The notes: a model not told the origin generated them from the letters alone. 64,000 bases of DNA from Arthrobacter sp. FW306-2-2C-D06B (GCF_021789175.1 NZ_CP084560.1:2418001-2482000), one strand, 5' to 3'; numbered from the stretch's first letter, positions 42,612 through 52,661 are shown. Translations and numbers: made by a program.

Positions 42612-43841
42612 GTGCCTAGCGTTCTTCCCCTCGGGGACCCGGCACCTGCGGACGGCCTCCTGCCGCCGCAGGTGCTCGACGGCGTCGATTCACGCAAGTT
42701 TGGACTATACGTCCACATACCCTTCTGTGCCGTCCGTTGCGGATACTGCGATTTCAACACGTATACCGCCACCGAGCTTGGCGGCGGTGCCTCACAGGAC
42801 GCCTACGCGTCTACTGCCATTTCGGAAGTGGAGTTCGCCGTCCGGGCCATGGAAGCCTCCGGGCTCCCGCAGCGGCCCCTGAGCACGGTGTTCTTCGGCG
42901 GCGGGACGCCGACCCTCCTGCCTGCTGAAGATCTCGCAGGCATCCTGACGGCCGCCGTCGGGCACTGGGGCTTGGAAGCCGGAGCCGAGGTCACCACTGA
43001 GGCGAATCCGGACTCTGTGACGCCCGAGTCCCTCCAGCTGCTCGCCGACGCCGGCTTTACGCGGATTTCCTTCGGCATGCAGTCGGCGGTCCCTCACGTA
43101 CTCAAAGTCCTGGACCGTACACACACTCCCAGCCGGGTCCCTTTGGTGGTCCAATGGGCGCGCGACGCCGGCCTCGCCGTGAGCCTCGACCTCATCTACG
43201 GCATTCCCGGCGAGTCCATGGCTGATTGGCGGACCTCACTGGAGACTGCTCTGTCCTACGGTCCGGACCACATCAGCGCCTACGCGCTGATCGTGGAAGA
43301 AGGCACCAAACTGGCGGCACAGATCCGGCGCGGAGAAGTTCCCGGAATCGACGACGACGACCACGCCGCCAAATACGAACTCGCCGACCAGCTGATCAGT
43401 GCCGCCGGACTGGACTGGTACGAGGTCAGCAATTGGTCCCGCACACCCGAACAGGCGTGCAAACACAACCTTGCCTACTGGCGCGGAGACGATTGGTGGG
43501 GCATCGGACCCGGCGCGCATTCACACATGGGCGGCGTCCGCTGGTGGAACGTCAAACACCCCACCGCCTATGCCAACAGGCTCGGTGGCGGAGTGTCGCC
43601 CGCCGCTGGACGTGAAACGCTCGACGCCGGCACCCGGGAAGTGGAGCGCATCATGCTGGAGGCCCGGCTCGGCACCGGGCTTCAAGTCGACGCGCTCGAC
43701 AAGGTGGGACGCCACGCCGTCGCAGGCCTCATTGCCGACGGCCTGGTTGAGCCTGCTGCGGCCTTCCAAGGACGACTGGTCCTCACACTCAAGGGCCGGC
43801 TACTCGCGGACGCCGTGGTCCGCCGGATCCTTCCGGACTAA
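42612..43841 (+). CDS. hemW: Radical SAM protein HemW (heme chaperone)
   Basis: HemW binds heme and carries a 4Fe-4S cluster; older annotation calls it oxygen-independent coproporphyrinogen oxidase. The GTG at 42,612 has GAAGGA about seven bases upstream. The radical SAM motif is CAVRCGYCDFNTY (C-x3-C-x2-C), with GGGTPTLL and the SAM-binding FGMQS downstream. A HemN_C domain ends the 409-residue protein. The HemW-type C-x2-C-x-F pattern lacks the fourth cysteine used by true HemN. It follows lepA as expected. Confidence 0.93.
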   Translation: MPSVLPLGDPAPADGLLPPQVLDGVDSRKFGLYVHIPFCAVRCGYCDFNTYTATELGGGASQDAYASTAISEVEFAVRAMEASGLPQRPLSTVFFGGGTPTLLPAEDLAGILTAAVGHWGLEAGAEVTTEANPDSVTPESLQLLADAGFTRISFGMQSAVPHVLKVLDRTHTPSRVPLVVQWARDAGLAVSLDLIYGIPGESMADWRTSLETALSYGPDHISAYALIVEEGTKLAAQIRRGEVPGIDDDDHAAKYELADQLISAAGLDWYEVSNWSRTPEQACKHNLAYWRGDDWWGIGPGAHSHMGGVRWWNVKHPTAYANRLGGGVSPAAGRETLDAGTREVERIMLEARLGTGLQVDALDKVGRHAVAGLIADGLVEPAAAFQGRLVLTLKGRLLADAVVRRILPD

Positions 43842-43887
43842 CGTCCGGCGGTAGGGGTTGGCGCGAGCCGGCATCCATGAAGACCGG

Positions 43888-44301
43888 CTACTTGATCCAG
43901 CGCAGGTTGAAGCGGTAGCGGTGCGGCTGACCGTGGTTGACGCGGATTCCGGCCGACACCGAGAAACAGGTCACCGCGACCCAGATCGCCGTGGCAAGGA
44001 CGGCGAAGAGGTTTCCGACCACCGGAAGCAAGACGAGGATGTTGGCGAGTACTGCGGCGATCGTCGGAGGCAAAGTGAAGTTGAGGGCTTCCTTGGATTC
44101 CTGTGCCGTGAACGGGCCACGTTCGCGGAAGATCAGGTAGATCAGAAGCGAAGGCACGCAGCCAAGGATCCCGCCGAAGTGCGCCAGGGTTGCCCACTGC
44201 CGGTCTTCCGAGGCTGTCAAGGGCAGCGCGTTGGCAGGAACGCCGTGGTACTGGGACTGGCCCGAGGTGCCATCCCGATCGTCAGGAGCGTTGTCTGCCA
44301 C
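43888..44301 (-). CDS. DUF4870 membrane protein
   Basis: A 137-residue membrane protein of the DUF4870 family, found widely and of unknown role. After a polar N-terminus it has WATLAHFGGILGCVPSLLIY and three further hydrophobic segments with the family signature FTAQESKEALNFTL. The final YRFNLRWIK is typical. It is convergent with hemW. Confidence 0.85.
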   Translation of the reverse strand: MADNAPDDRDGTSGQSQYHGVPANALPLTASEDRQWATLAHFGGILGCVPSLLIYLIFRERGPFTAQESKEALNFTLPPTIAAVLANILVLLPVVGNLFAVLATAIWVAVTCFSVSAGIRVNHGQPHRYRFNLRWIK

Positions 44302-44404
44302 AGTATCTTCCTTCGAGTATCTATCGGTGCGGTGTTGCTGTCCCAGAATACTTGCTCGGCACGCGATCAGCCGACCAACTCCTGTGCCCGGGGGCAGGCA
44401 ATCC

Positions 44405-45271
44405 TCACGGAACGGTCAGGAAATCGATCACTTCCTCCACGCGACCCAGCAAAGAGGCCTCCAAATCGGCGTAGCTGTGGACGGCGCCCAGAAGCTTTTG
44501 CCAACCCAATCCGACGTCTTCGGCCGTCTCATGCGGCCAGCCGAACGACCTCAGAATGCCGGTCTTCCAATCCGTGCCGCGCGCGATGGTTGGCCATTGC
44601 TCGATCCCCAACACCCTGGGCCGGATGGCCTGCCAGACGTCCACGTAGGGATGTCCCACGATCAGGACGTTTCCCGCGGCGCCCGGCAGTGTCATGGCGT
44701 CGGCAGCAATCCGCGACTCCTTCGAATCCGGTACCAAGTGGTCCACGAGGATTCCGAGCCGGCGGCCCGGGCCGGGGGAGAACCCGGCAATGGCCGCCTT
44801 GAGATCGTCCACGCCGTGCAAGGGCTCGACGACGATGCCCTCCACCCGGAGATCATCTCCCCACACCTTTTCCACGAGTTCGGCGTCGTGCTTGCCTTCC
44901 ACCCAGATCCGGCTCGCCTTGGCGACTTGGGCCCGCTGCCCGGCGACGCGGACGGATCCCGATGCCGTCCTGCCAGCTTGCGCCGCGCCCTTGGCGGCCG
45001 CCGCGCGTGGAGCCGGGGGTACGAGCTTTACTGCTTGTCCCTCCAGGAGGAATCCGAATCCGAGGCGGAACGATTTGGCTTTTCCCCGCCGGTCCTCAAG
45101 CACCACGATGTGCATGCCCCCGGACTTCTCCACCCTGGTCACGGCACCGACCCAACCTGACTGCACGTCCTCGAGGACCATCCCGCGTTCAACGGGCACC
45201 TCAGGAAGTTGCCGTTTTGTAGGCGAGGAGAGGTCTTGCGGGCCCCAATTGTCGTAAGACACGGTCTTCAC
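44405..45271 (-). CDS. DUF3097 family protein
   Basis: A 288-residue actinobacterial protein of unknown function. Typical DUF3097 segments are RLPEVPVERGMVLEDV-like QLPEVPVERGMVLEDVQSGW, KASRIWVEGKHDAELVEKVW (a Toprim-like E-G-x-x-D motif), LGILVDHLVPDSKESRIA and VGHPYVDVWQAIRP. The Toprim-like pattern suggests nucleic-acid or phosphoryl chemistry, but this is unproven. It is transcribed away from hrcA, with about 170 bases between them. Confidence 0.85.
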   Translation of the reverse strand: MKTVSYDNWGPQDLSSPTKRQLPEVPVERGMVLEDVQSGWVGAVTRVEKSGGMHIVVLEDRRGKAKSFRLGFGFLLEGQAVKLVPPAPRAAAAKGAAQAGRTASGSVRVAGQRAQVAKASRIWVEGKHDAELVEKVWGDDLRVEGIVVEPLHGVDDLKAAIAGFSPGPGRRLGILVDHLVPDSKESRIAADAMTLPGAAGNVLIVGHPYVDVWQAIRPRVLGIEQWPTIARGTDWKTGILRSFGWPHETAEDVGLGWQKLLGAVHSYADLEASLLGRVEEVIDFLTVP

Positions 45272-45373
45272 ACCTTTTTGCTAGGGGGATCGTTGACGGT
45301 CCGTGGCGTTACCCACGGCCGCGCGGGAATCATGTTCGCCGCGAGCGGTACCAATGCTAACAACGAGGTGGCT

Positions 45374-45379
45374 CATACT
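45374..45379 (+). promoter_or_regulatory. Probable -10 element of the hrcA-dnaJ promoter
   Basis: CATACT at 45,374-45,379 lies directly upstream of the CIRCE box, so HrcA bound to CIRCE would cover the transcription start. The -35 element is not clear. Confidence 0.4.
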
Positions 45380-45386
45380 AGACTTG

Positions 45387-45413
45387 TTAGCACTTGGGCA
45401 TGTTGAGTGCTAA
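45387..45413 (+). promoter_or_regulatory. CIRCE operator (HrcA binding site)
   Basis: TTAGCACTT, nine bases, GAGTGCTAA: a 9-9-9 inverted repeat differing from the consensus TTAGCACTC-N9-GAGTGCTAA at one base. It is 28 bases upstream of hrcA and implies autoregulation of hrcA-dnaJ by the HrcA repressor. Confidence 0.93.
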
Positions 45414-45441
45414 TTGTTGAATTGTTGATTGGAGGTGGGCA

Positions 45442-46455
45442 GTGAGCGAACCACGCAAGCTTGAGGTGTTACGCGCCATCGTGGAGGACTACGTTCACTC
45501 CCGCGAGCCGGTCGGCTCCAAAGCCTTGGTCGAGCGGCACCATTTGGGAGTGTCGAGCGCCACCATCCGCAATGACATGGCACTTCTGGAAGAAGAAGGC
45601 CTCATTGCAGCACCACACACGAGTGCCGGCCGCATTCCCACGGACAAGGGCTACCGCCTGTTCGTCGACCGGATCTCCGAGGTCAAGCCGCTTTCGGCTG
45701 CCGAGCGCCGGGCCATCCATTCCTTGCTTGAGGGACCCGACGACGTCGAGGACATCCTTGAGCGCACCGTCCGGCTCCTTTCCCAACTGACCAACCAGGT
45801 CGCCGTCGTCCAGTACCCGCACCTGAGCCGCGCGCGCGTCCGGCACATCGAGTTTGTCCTTTTGGCACCGCGCCAGGTCTTGGTGGTATTGATCGCCGAT
45901 TCGGGCAAAGTGGAACAGGGTGTTGTGCACGCAGCGACAGACGCCACCGACGAAGAGCTCATGGCCTTGCGCGCGCGGTTCCTTGGAAGCATTGCCGGCT
46001 CCCAGCTCGACCTCATGCCGCAAGTCCTGCCCTCGGTGGTTGCCTTGTGCCCGCCGACGCTTCGCAACCTTGCAGGCGCGCTTGCCCACGGCCTGGAAAG
46101 GCTTGCCGAGCGGAGCCGCGACGAGCGCATGGTCATGGCAGGCACGGCAAACCTGGCCCGTTCCAACGTGGACTTCCCGCTGAGCATCGGTCCGGTCCTC
46201 GAAGCGCTCGAGGAGCAGGTGGTCATGTTGCGGCTGTTGTCGGATATGGCGGAGGACCCCCGCGGAGTCACGGTGAGCATCGGCCGAGAAAACCCCTACG
46301 ACGGCCTCTCCGAGGCTTCGGTGGTTGCCACGGGCTACGGTCCTGGCAGCAGTGCCAAGATCGGCATTCTTGGACCCACCCGCATGGATTATCCCAACAC
46401 CATGGCGGCCGTCCGTGCCGTCGCACGCTACCTTTCCCGCATTCTGGGCGGCTGA
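45442..46455 (+). CDS. hrcA: Heat-inducible transcription repressor HrcA
   Basis: HrcA binds CIRCE and represses chaperone genes at normal temperature. The GTG start at 45,442 has GGAGGTGG upstream. The 337-residue protein begins with the winged-helix [20 protein letters not shown] and [20 protein letters not shown], then the GAF-like dimer domain and the C-terminal [20 protein letters not shown]. dnaJ follows 67 bases downstream, as expected. Confidence 0.97.
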   Translation: MSEPRKLEVLRAIVEDYVHSREPVGSKALVERHHLGVSSATIRNDMALLEEEGLIAAPHTSAGRIPTDKGYRLFVDRISEVKPLSAAERRAIHSLLEGPDDVEDILERTVRLLSQLTNQVAVVQYPHLSRARVRHIEFVLLAPRQVLVVLIADSGKVEQGVVHAATDATDEELMALRARFLGSIAGSQLDLMPQVLPSVVALCPPTLRNLAGALAHGLERLAERSRDERMVMAGTANLARSNVDFPLSIGPVLEALEEQVVMLRLLSDMAEDPRGVTVSIGRENPYDGLSEASVVATGYGPGSSAKIGILGPTRMDYPNTMAAVRAVARYLSRILGG

Positions 46456-46522
46456 CAGCCTCGGCTGGAAGGCGCCTCGCAAGAAACGCAGTGGAACCGT
46501 AAACAAGGAAGAGATACCGACT

Positions 46523-47653
46523 TTGAGCAGTCACTATGACGTTCTGGGCGTCTCGCCGGAAGCAACCGGCGAGGAGATCAAAAAGGCCTACCGCAAACTC
46601 GCACGTAAGCTGCACCCCGATGTGAACCCCGGGGCCGGAGCAGCCGAGGAATTCAAGGCGGTGACCCACGCTTACGAGGTCCTCTCCGACCCACAGAAGC
46701 GCCGCGTCTACGACGCCACTGGCAACGAGAACGGGACCGACAACGGTTTCGGTGGAGGATACGCGGGCCAGGGATTCGCCTTCCAGGACATCTTCGATAC
46801 CTTCTTCGGCGGAGGAGGTGGCGGCATGCAGGGCCCCGCATCACGTATGCGCCGCGGGCAGGACGCCCTGATCAGCGTTCGCATCGACTTGCGTGAGGCC
46901 GTGTTCGGTGTCAACAAGAAGCTTGAGGTGGACACCGCCGTCATCTGTCCCACGTGCGAAGGCTCATGCTGCCGTCCGGGGACCCACCCGGAGCGCTGCG
47001 ACATCTGTGGCGGCTCGGGCCAGGTCCAGCGGGCTGTGCGCTCGATCCTCGGCCAGGTCATGACTGCCGCACCGTGTGGATCGTGCGAAGGTTTCGGCTC
47101 GATCATCAAGGATCCTTGCAATGAGTGCAACGGCCAGGGCCGCATCCGCAGCCGCCGTTCACTGACCGTCAAGGTGCCTGGCGGCGTCGCTACCGGGACC
47201 CGCATCCAGCTGTCGTCGCAAGGCGAAGCAGGTCCCGCGGGCGGCCCTCCCGGCGACCTCTACGTGGAGATCCGGGTCAACAGTGACTCCACCTACATCC
47301 GCGAAGGCGACGACCTTCACGCCACGCTGAGCGTTCCCATGACTGCCGCGGCACTGGGTACTGAGCTGCAGCTTGAGACTTTCGACGGTCCCCAGGAAAT
47401 TGACGTCAAGTCCGGCACGCAGTCCGGCGAAGTCATCACCCTGCGCGGCCTCGGCGTCACCCATCTTCGCGGCTACGGCAGGGGAGACCTCAAGGTGCAC
47501 CTGCACGTAGAGACGCCCGGCAAGCTCGACGCCGCCCAGGAAGACCTGCTTCGCCAACTGGCCAAATTGCGCGGAGAGCAGTTCACCGAAGGCAAGCTCG
47601 TGGCCAGTGGCGGTATGTTCGCGAAGCTGCGGGACAAGCTCGGTAACCTGTAG
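46523..47653 (+). CDS. dnaJ: Chaperone protein DnaJ
   Basis: Co-chaperone of DnaK. The TTG at 46,523 has AAGGAAGAG upstream and gives 376 residues. The J domain includes [20 protein letters not shown] and KLHPDVNPG (HPD intact). A Gly-rich linker follows, then the four CxxCxGx-type zinc motifs: [23 protein letters not shown] and CNECNGQG. The first differs slightly (EGSCC instead of EGSGC). The C-terminal substrate domains complete it. It is the hrcA-linked (DnaJ2) copy, co-transcribed with hrcA under CIRCE; rsmE follows two bases later. Confidence 0.95.
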   Translation: MSSHYDVLGVSPEATGEEIKKAYRKLARKLHPDVNPGAGAAEEFKAVTHAYEVLSDPQKRRVYDATGNENGTDNGFGGGYAGQGFAFQDIFDTFFGGGGGGMQGPASRMRRGQDALISVRIDLREAVFGVNKKLEVDTAVICPTCEGSCCRPGTHPERCDICGGSGQVQRAVRSILGQVMTAAPCGSCEGFGSIIKDPCNECNGQGRIRSRRSLTVKVPGGVATGTRIQLSSQGEAGPAGGPPGDLYVEIRVNSDSTYIREGDDLHATLSVPMTAAALGTELQLETFDGPQEIDVKSGTQSGEVITLRGLGVTHLRGYGRGDLKVHLHVETPGKLDAAQEDLLRQLAKLRGEQFTEGKLVASGGMFAKLRDKLGNL

Positions 47654-47655
47654 CG

Positions 47656-48432
47656 GTGAGCAACCCCGTATTCTTCGCAGCAGCCGGAACGCTTGACGGG
47701 CTCGGCCCTGGAGACACTTTCGTGCTCGACGGCGCCGAAGCCACGCATGCTGTCACCGTCAAGCGCCTGGAAATCGGCGAAGCCGTCGATATTGCCGACG
47801 GTGCCGGAAAACGGCTCACGGGCACCGTGACCGAATCCGGGCAGGGAACCCTGACAGTCCTTGCCTCCGCTGTCCAGGAGGAGCACCGGGCACCCGTGCG
47901 GCTCGTGTTGGTCCAGGCCCTCGCGAAGGGCGACCGTGACGAACTTGCCGTCGAGACGGCAACGGAACTCGGGATCGACGCCGTCGTGCCCTGGCAGGCG
48001 GAGCGTTCGATCGTCCGTTGGAAAGGTGAGCGGGCTGCCAAAGCCCACGCGAAGTGGCAGTCCGTCGCCACGGCAGCCGCCAAGCAGGCGCGGCGCGCGT
48101 GGATTCCCGAGGTGCGTGCCGCCGTCGACGGCTCCGGCCTGGCTGCGGCGGTTGCCGCGGCTGACTTGGCGATCATCCTGCATGAGGACGCGAAACGTCC
48201 GCTGCGGGATGTCCTGGAGAAGTGGCACGCCGAGGTTTCCGACGCGGATGCCGGAACGGGCCGGGAAGTCCTGCTCATCGTCGGCCCGGAGGGTGGCATT
48301 TCACCGCGCGAAGTGACGAAGCTCAGCGACGTCGGCGCGGTCACCGCGCTCTTGGGCCACCACGTGCTTCGCTCGTCGACGGCGGGACCCGCCGCCGTCG
48401 TGCTCGCCAGTGACATTCTGGGGCGCTGGTAG
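47656..48432 (+). CDS. rsmE: 16S rRNA m3U1498 methyltransferase RsmE
   Basis: A SPOUT-class methyltransferase that modifies U1498 of 16S rRNA. The GTG at 47,656 lies two bases after dnaJ. The 258-residue protein has a PUA-like N-terminus (GAEATHAVTVKRLEIGEAVD) and the knotted SPOUT domain with ALAKGDRDELAVETATELGI, LLIVGPEGGISPREV (the SAM loop) and LRSSTAGPAAVVLA. It is complete and in the standard dnaJ-rsmE order. Confidence 0.95.
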   Translation: MSNPVFFAAAGTLDGLGPGDTFVLDGAEATHAVTVKRLEIGEAVDIADGAGKRLTGTVTESGQGTLTVLASAVQEEHRAPVRLVLVQALAKGDRDELAVETATELGIDAVVPWQAERSIVRWKGERAAKAHAKWQSVATAAAKQARRAWIPEVRAAVDGSGLAAAVAAADLAIILHEDAKRPLRDVLEKWHAEVSDADAGTGREVLLIVGPEGGISPREVTKLSDVGAVTALLGHHVLRSSTAGPAAVVLASDILGRW

Positions 48433-48465
48433 CCCGCAGCGCACGTCCCGGATCAGCGCACGTCC

Positions 48466-49401
48466 TCAGCGAACGCTGAAAATACGGGTATCTGTCGCGA
48501 CGTCGGCGTCGTTCGGCCCCACCAAGGAAACCCGCAATTCATAGCGGCCCGCTCCGAGCCCCACCGTGAGGCTGAAGGCTCCGCCTTGTCCGGGAACGGT
48601 AGAAGCAGTGGTCTGCCCGGCGAGGTAGGAGGACTTGTCGCCGTTTGGATTGTCGCGAAGGATTTGCCAATGCAGTTTCTTCGACGGGTCCGTGCTCCGG
48701 CCGTTGAACTTGATCGGACCGGCAGGCAAGGTCAGATCCTCCTGCGGGTCGATGATCCACACCGGTGCCACCATGGATGCGTCGCGGACCATCGGATCGC
48801 CTAGTTTGACCTGCCCGAAGGCCATGTAATCCGTGTGCCCGTCCACCAGGATGGTCACCTTGATCTGCTGTCCTGAATCGATCAGTCCTGAACTCGCGGC
48901 CGCTGCGGTGGCGGTATAGACGAGTTCCTGGACCGCCCGCTGTGCCATCCCGGCGTCGAGATTGGAATTGAACGCGTCGCGGGAAACATCGACAGTGACG
49001 ACGTTCTTACCGGAAATCGAGCTCGCCAGGCTGCCAGGGTTCTGCCACGGCGTGAAGAAATCGTGATCCAACGGCTTCTGGGACATCATGATCCGCAGGG
49101 CCGTGGTGATGGGGTTCTCGTTGCCAGGGTTGTCACGGAATTCGCGGTACAGGAAGGTGTCCGTGTCGCTACGCCCAATCCAATACACGGGGATCTTGTT
49201 TGAGGCCTGGGTTGTTTCGAGCGGAGCATTGCTGTCCGGCACCGTCTGCAGCGCAACTGTCGGGGTGGGGACCGGAGTCGTGGATCCCTGTCCCGTGCGA
49301 TCGGCAATGCAGCCAGACAGGAACAAGGCAGCCGTCAAAGCGGTCACAAGCATCGCGGAGCGTTTCCGGATGCGTGTGCCGTGTGGAGTGACGGCTGGCA
49401 T
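48466..49401 (-). CDS. GerMN-domain lipoprotein
   Basis: A 311-residue lipoprotein with signal and lipobox in LVTALTAALFLSGCIADRTG. The first extracytoplasmic domain is GerMN-like (KIPVYWIGRSDTDTFLYREF, VVTVDVSRDAFNSNLD, AVQELVYTATAAAAS). A C-terminal immunoglobulin-like Gmad2-type domain follows, with APVWIIDPQEDLTLPAGPIK and GAGRYELRVSLVGPN. GerMN domains appear in cell-wall and spore-germination proteins; in this non-spore-former the role is unknown. It is convergent with rsmE. Confidence 0.85.
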   Translation of the reverse strand: MPAVTPHGTRIRKRSAMLVTALTAALFLSGCIADRTGQGSTTPVPTPTVALQTVPDSNAPLETTQASNKIPVYWIGRSDTDTFLYREFRDNPGNENPITTALRIMMSQKPLDHDFFTPWQNPGSLASSISGKNVVTVDVSRDAFNSNLDAGMAQRAVQELVYTATAAAASSGLIDSGQQIKVTILVDGHTDYMAFGQVKLGDPMVRDASMVAPVWIIDPQEDLTLPAGPIKFNGRSTDPSKKLHWQILRDNPNGDKSSYLAGQTTASTVPGQGGAFSLTVGLGAGRYELRVSLVGPNDADVATDTRIFSVR

Positions 49402-49774
49402 GGTGATGGTGGATTCCTGCTCGTGTTCGGCCGCGGTGGTGCGGGGGAGTCATGCGCCCGGGGGCCGGGCACAGGGGCATTTTGCCCATGAATCAGCTTG
49501 TCACAGTCTCCCGGGCCCGGGCTGGCGTTTCGATACCCCGGCGGCCAACTGCAATCCGATTGATACGAGGTCGATGCCGAGTTGATACCTAAGCGGCATG
49601 GTCCGGCCGACCGCAGCCCCGCCGGGCACGGTCTGGAACCACCCCGGAGACTGGCTGGCGTAGGATTGAAAGCAATCCGAGGCCCGCGATCGTGCGCCCA
49701 TCCAGCAGACGGACATCGGAGAAAATCGATGGACATCACCAAGCCGGAGGAGCACAGGCCGCAAGGCCAGCACT
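49402..49774. other. Upstream region of phoH, mostly non-coding
   Basis: A 373-base region holding the divergent starts of the lipoprotein and phoH. The only item of note is the short upstream ORF at 49,729. No riboswitch or operator is evident. Confidence 0.4.
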
Positions 49775-49818
49775 ATGACAGAATCATTGAACGGGCGGCC
49801 CAAGGCCGGCAGCGTTGA
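49729..49818 (+). CDS. Short ORF overlapping the phoH start, 29 aa
   Basis: ATG at 49,729 has a good GGAGAAAA ribosome site and encodes 29 residues ending IIERAAQGRQR. It overlaps the phoH start (49,775) in another frame. It may aid translation of phoH by coupling, or be chance. Confidence 0.3.
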   Translation: MDITKPEEHRPQGQHYDRIIERAAQGRQR

Positions 49819-50863
49819 CACAGGTCCGGCCGAGTTCCCACATTCTGTCCCGGGCGCCCGGACGGAAGTTGTCATCTTCGACAACTCGGATCAGATGGTT
49901 CAGACCCTTGGCAGCCATGACGAGGCGTTGCGCTACATCGAAGCCCAGTTCCCCGGCGTCGACTTTCATGTGCGCGGCAATGAGCTATCCTTCAGCGGAC
50001 CGTCGAGCGATGTTCCCCGGATCATGCGGCTTCTGGAGGAAGTCCGCGGCCTGGTCGGCAAGGGGACGGTCATCACTCCGGACGTGCTCCAGCAACTCGT
50101 GTCCTTGTTGCGCAGCCAATCCCTCCAAAACCCCGTCGAAGTCCTGACCCACAACATCCTTTCGAGCCGCGGGCGCACCATCCGCCCCAAAACGCTCAAC
50201 CAGAAGAACTACGTCGACGCCATCGACGACAACACCGTGATCTTCGGGATCGGTCCTGCGGGCACCGGCAAGACGTACCTCGCGATGGCCAAGGCCGTCC
50301 AGGCACTGCAGCTCAAGGAAGTCAGCCGCATCATCCTCACGAGGCCTGCTGTCGAGGCAGGAGAGCGCCTCGGCTTCCTGCCGGGAACCTTGAGCGACAA
50401 GATCGACCCGTACCTGCGTCCTTTGTACGACGCCTTGCACGACATGATGGACCCGGAATCGATCCCGCGCCTTATGGCTGCCGGGACCATTGAGGTAGCA
50501 CCGCTTGCGTACATGCGCGGCCGCACGCTCAACGACGCGTTCATCATCCTTGATGAGGCCCAGAACACCACCGCGGAACAGATGAAGATGTTCCTGACCC
50601 GCCTGGGCTTCGGCTCCAAGATGGTTGTGACGGGTGATATCACCCAGGTGGATCTGCCCTTCGGCGCCACCTCGGGCCTGCGCATCGTCCAGGAAATCCT
50701 CAACGGAATCGACGGCGTGAACTTTACGATGCTGGACGCTTCCGACGTCGTCAGGCACCGGCTTGTCGCCGACATCGTGTCCGCCTACAGCACATGGGAT
50801 GAAAAGCACCGGGTGCGTGCCCAGCACACGCCGATCCACGACAAACGGGGAGAACACCGATGA
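49775..50863 (+). CDS. PhoH-like ATPase
   Basis: A 362-residue PhoH family P-loop ATPase; PhoH-like proteins bind RNA and work with YbeY in ribosome and RNA maturation. After a variable N-terminus it has a small KH-like region (EALRYIEAQFPGVDFHVRGN), Walker A GIGPAGTGKTYLAMAKAVQA, Walker B AFIILDEAQNTTAEQMKMFL and the TGDITQVDLP motif. The following ybeY gene overlaps its stop by four bases. The order phoH-ybeY-CNNM-era is standard. Confidence 0.95.
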   Translation: MTESLNGRPKAGSVDTGPAEFPHSVPGARTEVVIFDNSDQMVQTLGSHDEALRYIEAQFPGVDFHVRGNELSFSGPSSDVPRIMRLLEEVRGLVGKGTVITPDVLQQLVSLLRSQSLQNPVEVLTHNILSSRGRTIRPKTLNQKNYVDAIDDNTVIFGIGPAGTGKTYLAMAKAVQALQLKEVSRIILTRPAVEAGERLGFLPGTLSDKIDPYLRPLYDALHDMMDPESIPRLMAAGTIEVAPLAYMRGRTLNDAFIILDEAQNTTAEQMKMFLTRLGFGSKMVVTGDITQVDLPFGATSGLRIVQEILNGIDGVNFTMLDASDVVRHRLVADIVSAYSTWDEKHRVRAQHTPIHDKRGEHR

Positions 50864-51333
50864 GCATCGAGGTCAACAACGAGTCCGGCGTCCAGGTGGA
50901 CGAGGCACAATTGGTGACGCTTTCACGCTTCATCTTCGAGCGGCTCTACATTCACCCCCAGGCCGAACTTTCCATCCTCCTGGTGGATGAGCCTGCCATG
51001 GAAAAGCTCCACATCGAGCTCATGGACGAACCCGGCGCTACCGACGTCCTGTCTGTTCCGATGGATGAGTTGACGCCGGGAACGCCAGGCAAGCCGGCTC
51101 CGCAGGGCATGCTCGGCGACATCGCCATCTGCCCGCAAGTGGCCGAGGTCCAAGCCCGCAACGCCGGTCATTCGACGCAGGATGAAATGCTTCTGCTCTG
51201 CACGCACGGGATCCTTCACCTGCTCGGTTTCGACCACGCCGAACCGGAGGAAAAGGCAGAGATGTTCGGCTTGCAGCGTGAGCTGCTGTCCGCGTTCCTT
51301 GGCAAGGACGCCCCCATGGAGACCATGCTGTGA
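50860..51333 (+). CDS. ybeY: Endoribonuclease YbeY
   Basis: A 157-residue zinc-dependent endoribonuclease for 16S rRNA 3'-end maturation and ribosome quality control. The zinc signature CTHGILHLLGFDH (H-G-x-L-H-L-x-G-x-D-H) is intact, with ATDVLSVPMDEL and LGDIAICPQVAEVQA before it. It is coupled to phoH and to the next gene by four-base overlaps on both sides. Confidence 0.96.
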   Translation: MSIEVNNESGVQVDEAQLVTLSRFIFERLYIHPQAELSILLVDEPAMEKLHIELMDEPGATDVLSVPMDELTPGTPGKPAPQGMLGDIAICPQVAEVQARNAGHSTQDEMLLLCTHGILHLLGFDHAEPEEKAEMFGLQRELLSAFLGKDAPMETML

Positions 51334-52661
51334 CCTCGCTCATCCTGGTCGGGATGGCGCTGGTGTTCCTCAGTTTCGTCGCCCTGCTGACCGCGGCTGA
51401 GGCTGCCTTCACCTTCCTGCCGCGGCACGACGCCGAGCAAGCAATCGTCAAGAGCCGGGGGAATGCGCTTCGCAGCATCCTCGCGCAGCCTATCGCGCAC
51501 ATCCGGGCGCTGCGTTTCTGGCGGGTCTGGTTCGAGATGGCGGCAGCGGTGGCCGTCGCGGTCGTCATGCATAGCCTCCTTGAGAACGTCTGGCTTGCCG
51601 GTTTGGCAGCGACGGGCATCATGGCCGTGATTGGTTTTGTTTTGGTGGGCGTTTCGCCCCGTCAACTCGGACGCGCCCACTCTGGCGGCGTGGTTCGCTA
51701 CTCCGCCCCGCTCATCAGGTTCCTGTGCTGGATCCTGGGTCCCATACCTGGCTGGCTCGTGAGGATCGGCAGCGTGGTGGCACCCGGTGCGCCCAGCGGC
51801 GATGAAGCTTTCTTCAGCGAGGAAGAATTCCGTGAACTCGTCGACAGGGCAACGGAATCCGACATGATCGAGGACAGCGAGGCCGAACTCATCCAGTCGG
51901 TCTTCGACTTCGGCGACACCCTGGTGCGCTCGGTGATGGTCCCTCGAACGGACATTGTGAGCATCGAGTCCGGATCCAGCCTGGAGCAGGCCATGGCCCT
52001 GTTCCTGCGCTCCGGGTACTCAAGGATCCCCGTTATCGGCGAGAACGCGGACCAGATCCGCGGCATTCTCTATTTGAAGGACGTCGCTGCAGCTTTGCAC
52101 CGCCCGGATCAGCCATCAGTGCGCCAGGACATTGATGCCATAGCCCGCGAGGCACGTTTCGTACCCGAGTCAAAGCCTGTCAGCGACCTCCTCAGCGAGC
52201 TCCAGCAAGAATCCACGCACGTGGCCGTAGTGATTGACGAATACGGCGGCACGGCCGGACTGGTGACGCTGGAGGACCTCATCGAGGAAATCGTGGGGGA
52301 GATCGTCGATGAGTACGACTCCAACGATGCGGAGGTCACTGATTTGGGTGATGGCACGTACCGCGTCAGCTCACGGATGAGCATCGACGACCTCGGCGAG
52401 CTTTTCCACATTGACCTCGACGACGACGAAGTGGACACAGTGGGCGGCCTCCTGGCTAAAACCCTGGGCAAGGTGCCGATCGTAGGCAGCGCAGTGAGGG
52501 TGGATGGGATCTCCTTGAAAGCCGATAGGCTGGAAGGCCGGCGAAACCGGGTCAGCCATATCATTGCGGCAGCCATTCCAAAAGAAGACACTGACCTTGA
52601 AGACCTTCTCGACGAGGCCGACACAACGCAACAGGGAGTTCCACGTGAGCAAGCACAATAA
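51330..52661 (+). CDS. Hemolysin C/CorC family membrane protein (DUF21, CBS pair)
   Basis: A 443-residue CNNM/CorC-type protein, a family linked to magnesium or cobalt transport. The DUF21 membrane domain holds four hydrophobic segments (SLILVGMALVFLSFVALLTA; AAAVAVAVVMHSLL; AATGIMAVIGFVLVGV; IRFLCWILGPIPGWL). Two CBS domains follow (VRSVMVPRTDIVSIES, with GYSRIPVIGEN; then HVAVVIDEYGGTAGLVTLED), then a CorC_HlyC domain (GTYRVSSRMSIDDLGEL). The GTG start overlaps ybeY by four bases. era starts inside its 3' end. Confidence 0.93.
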   Translation: MTSLILVGMALVFLSFVALLTAAEAAFTFLPRHDAEQAIVKSRGNALRSILAQPIAHIRALRFWRVWFEMAAAVAVAVVMHSLLENVWLAGLAATGIMAVIGFVLVGVSPRQLGRAHSGGVVRYSAPLIRFLCWILGPIPGWLVRIGSVVAPGAPSGDEAFFSEEEFRELVDRATESDMIEDSEAELIQSVFDFGDTLVRSVMVPRTDIVSIESGSSLEQAMALFLRSGYSRIPVIGENADQIRGILYLKDVAAALHRPDQPSVRQDIDAIAREARFVPESKPVSDLLSELQQESTHVAVVIDEYGGTAGLVTLEDLIEEIVGEIVDEYDSNDAEVTDLGDGTYRVSSRMSIDDLGELFHIDLDDDEVDTVGGLLAKTLGKVPIVGSAVRVDGISLKADRLEGRRNRVSHIIAAAIPKEDTDLEDLLDEADTTQQGVPREQAQ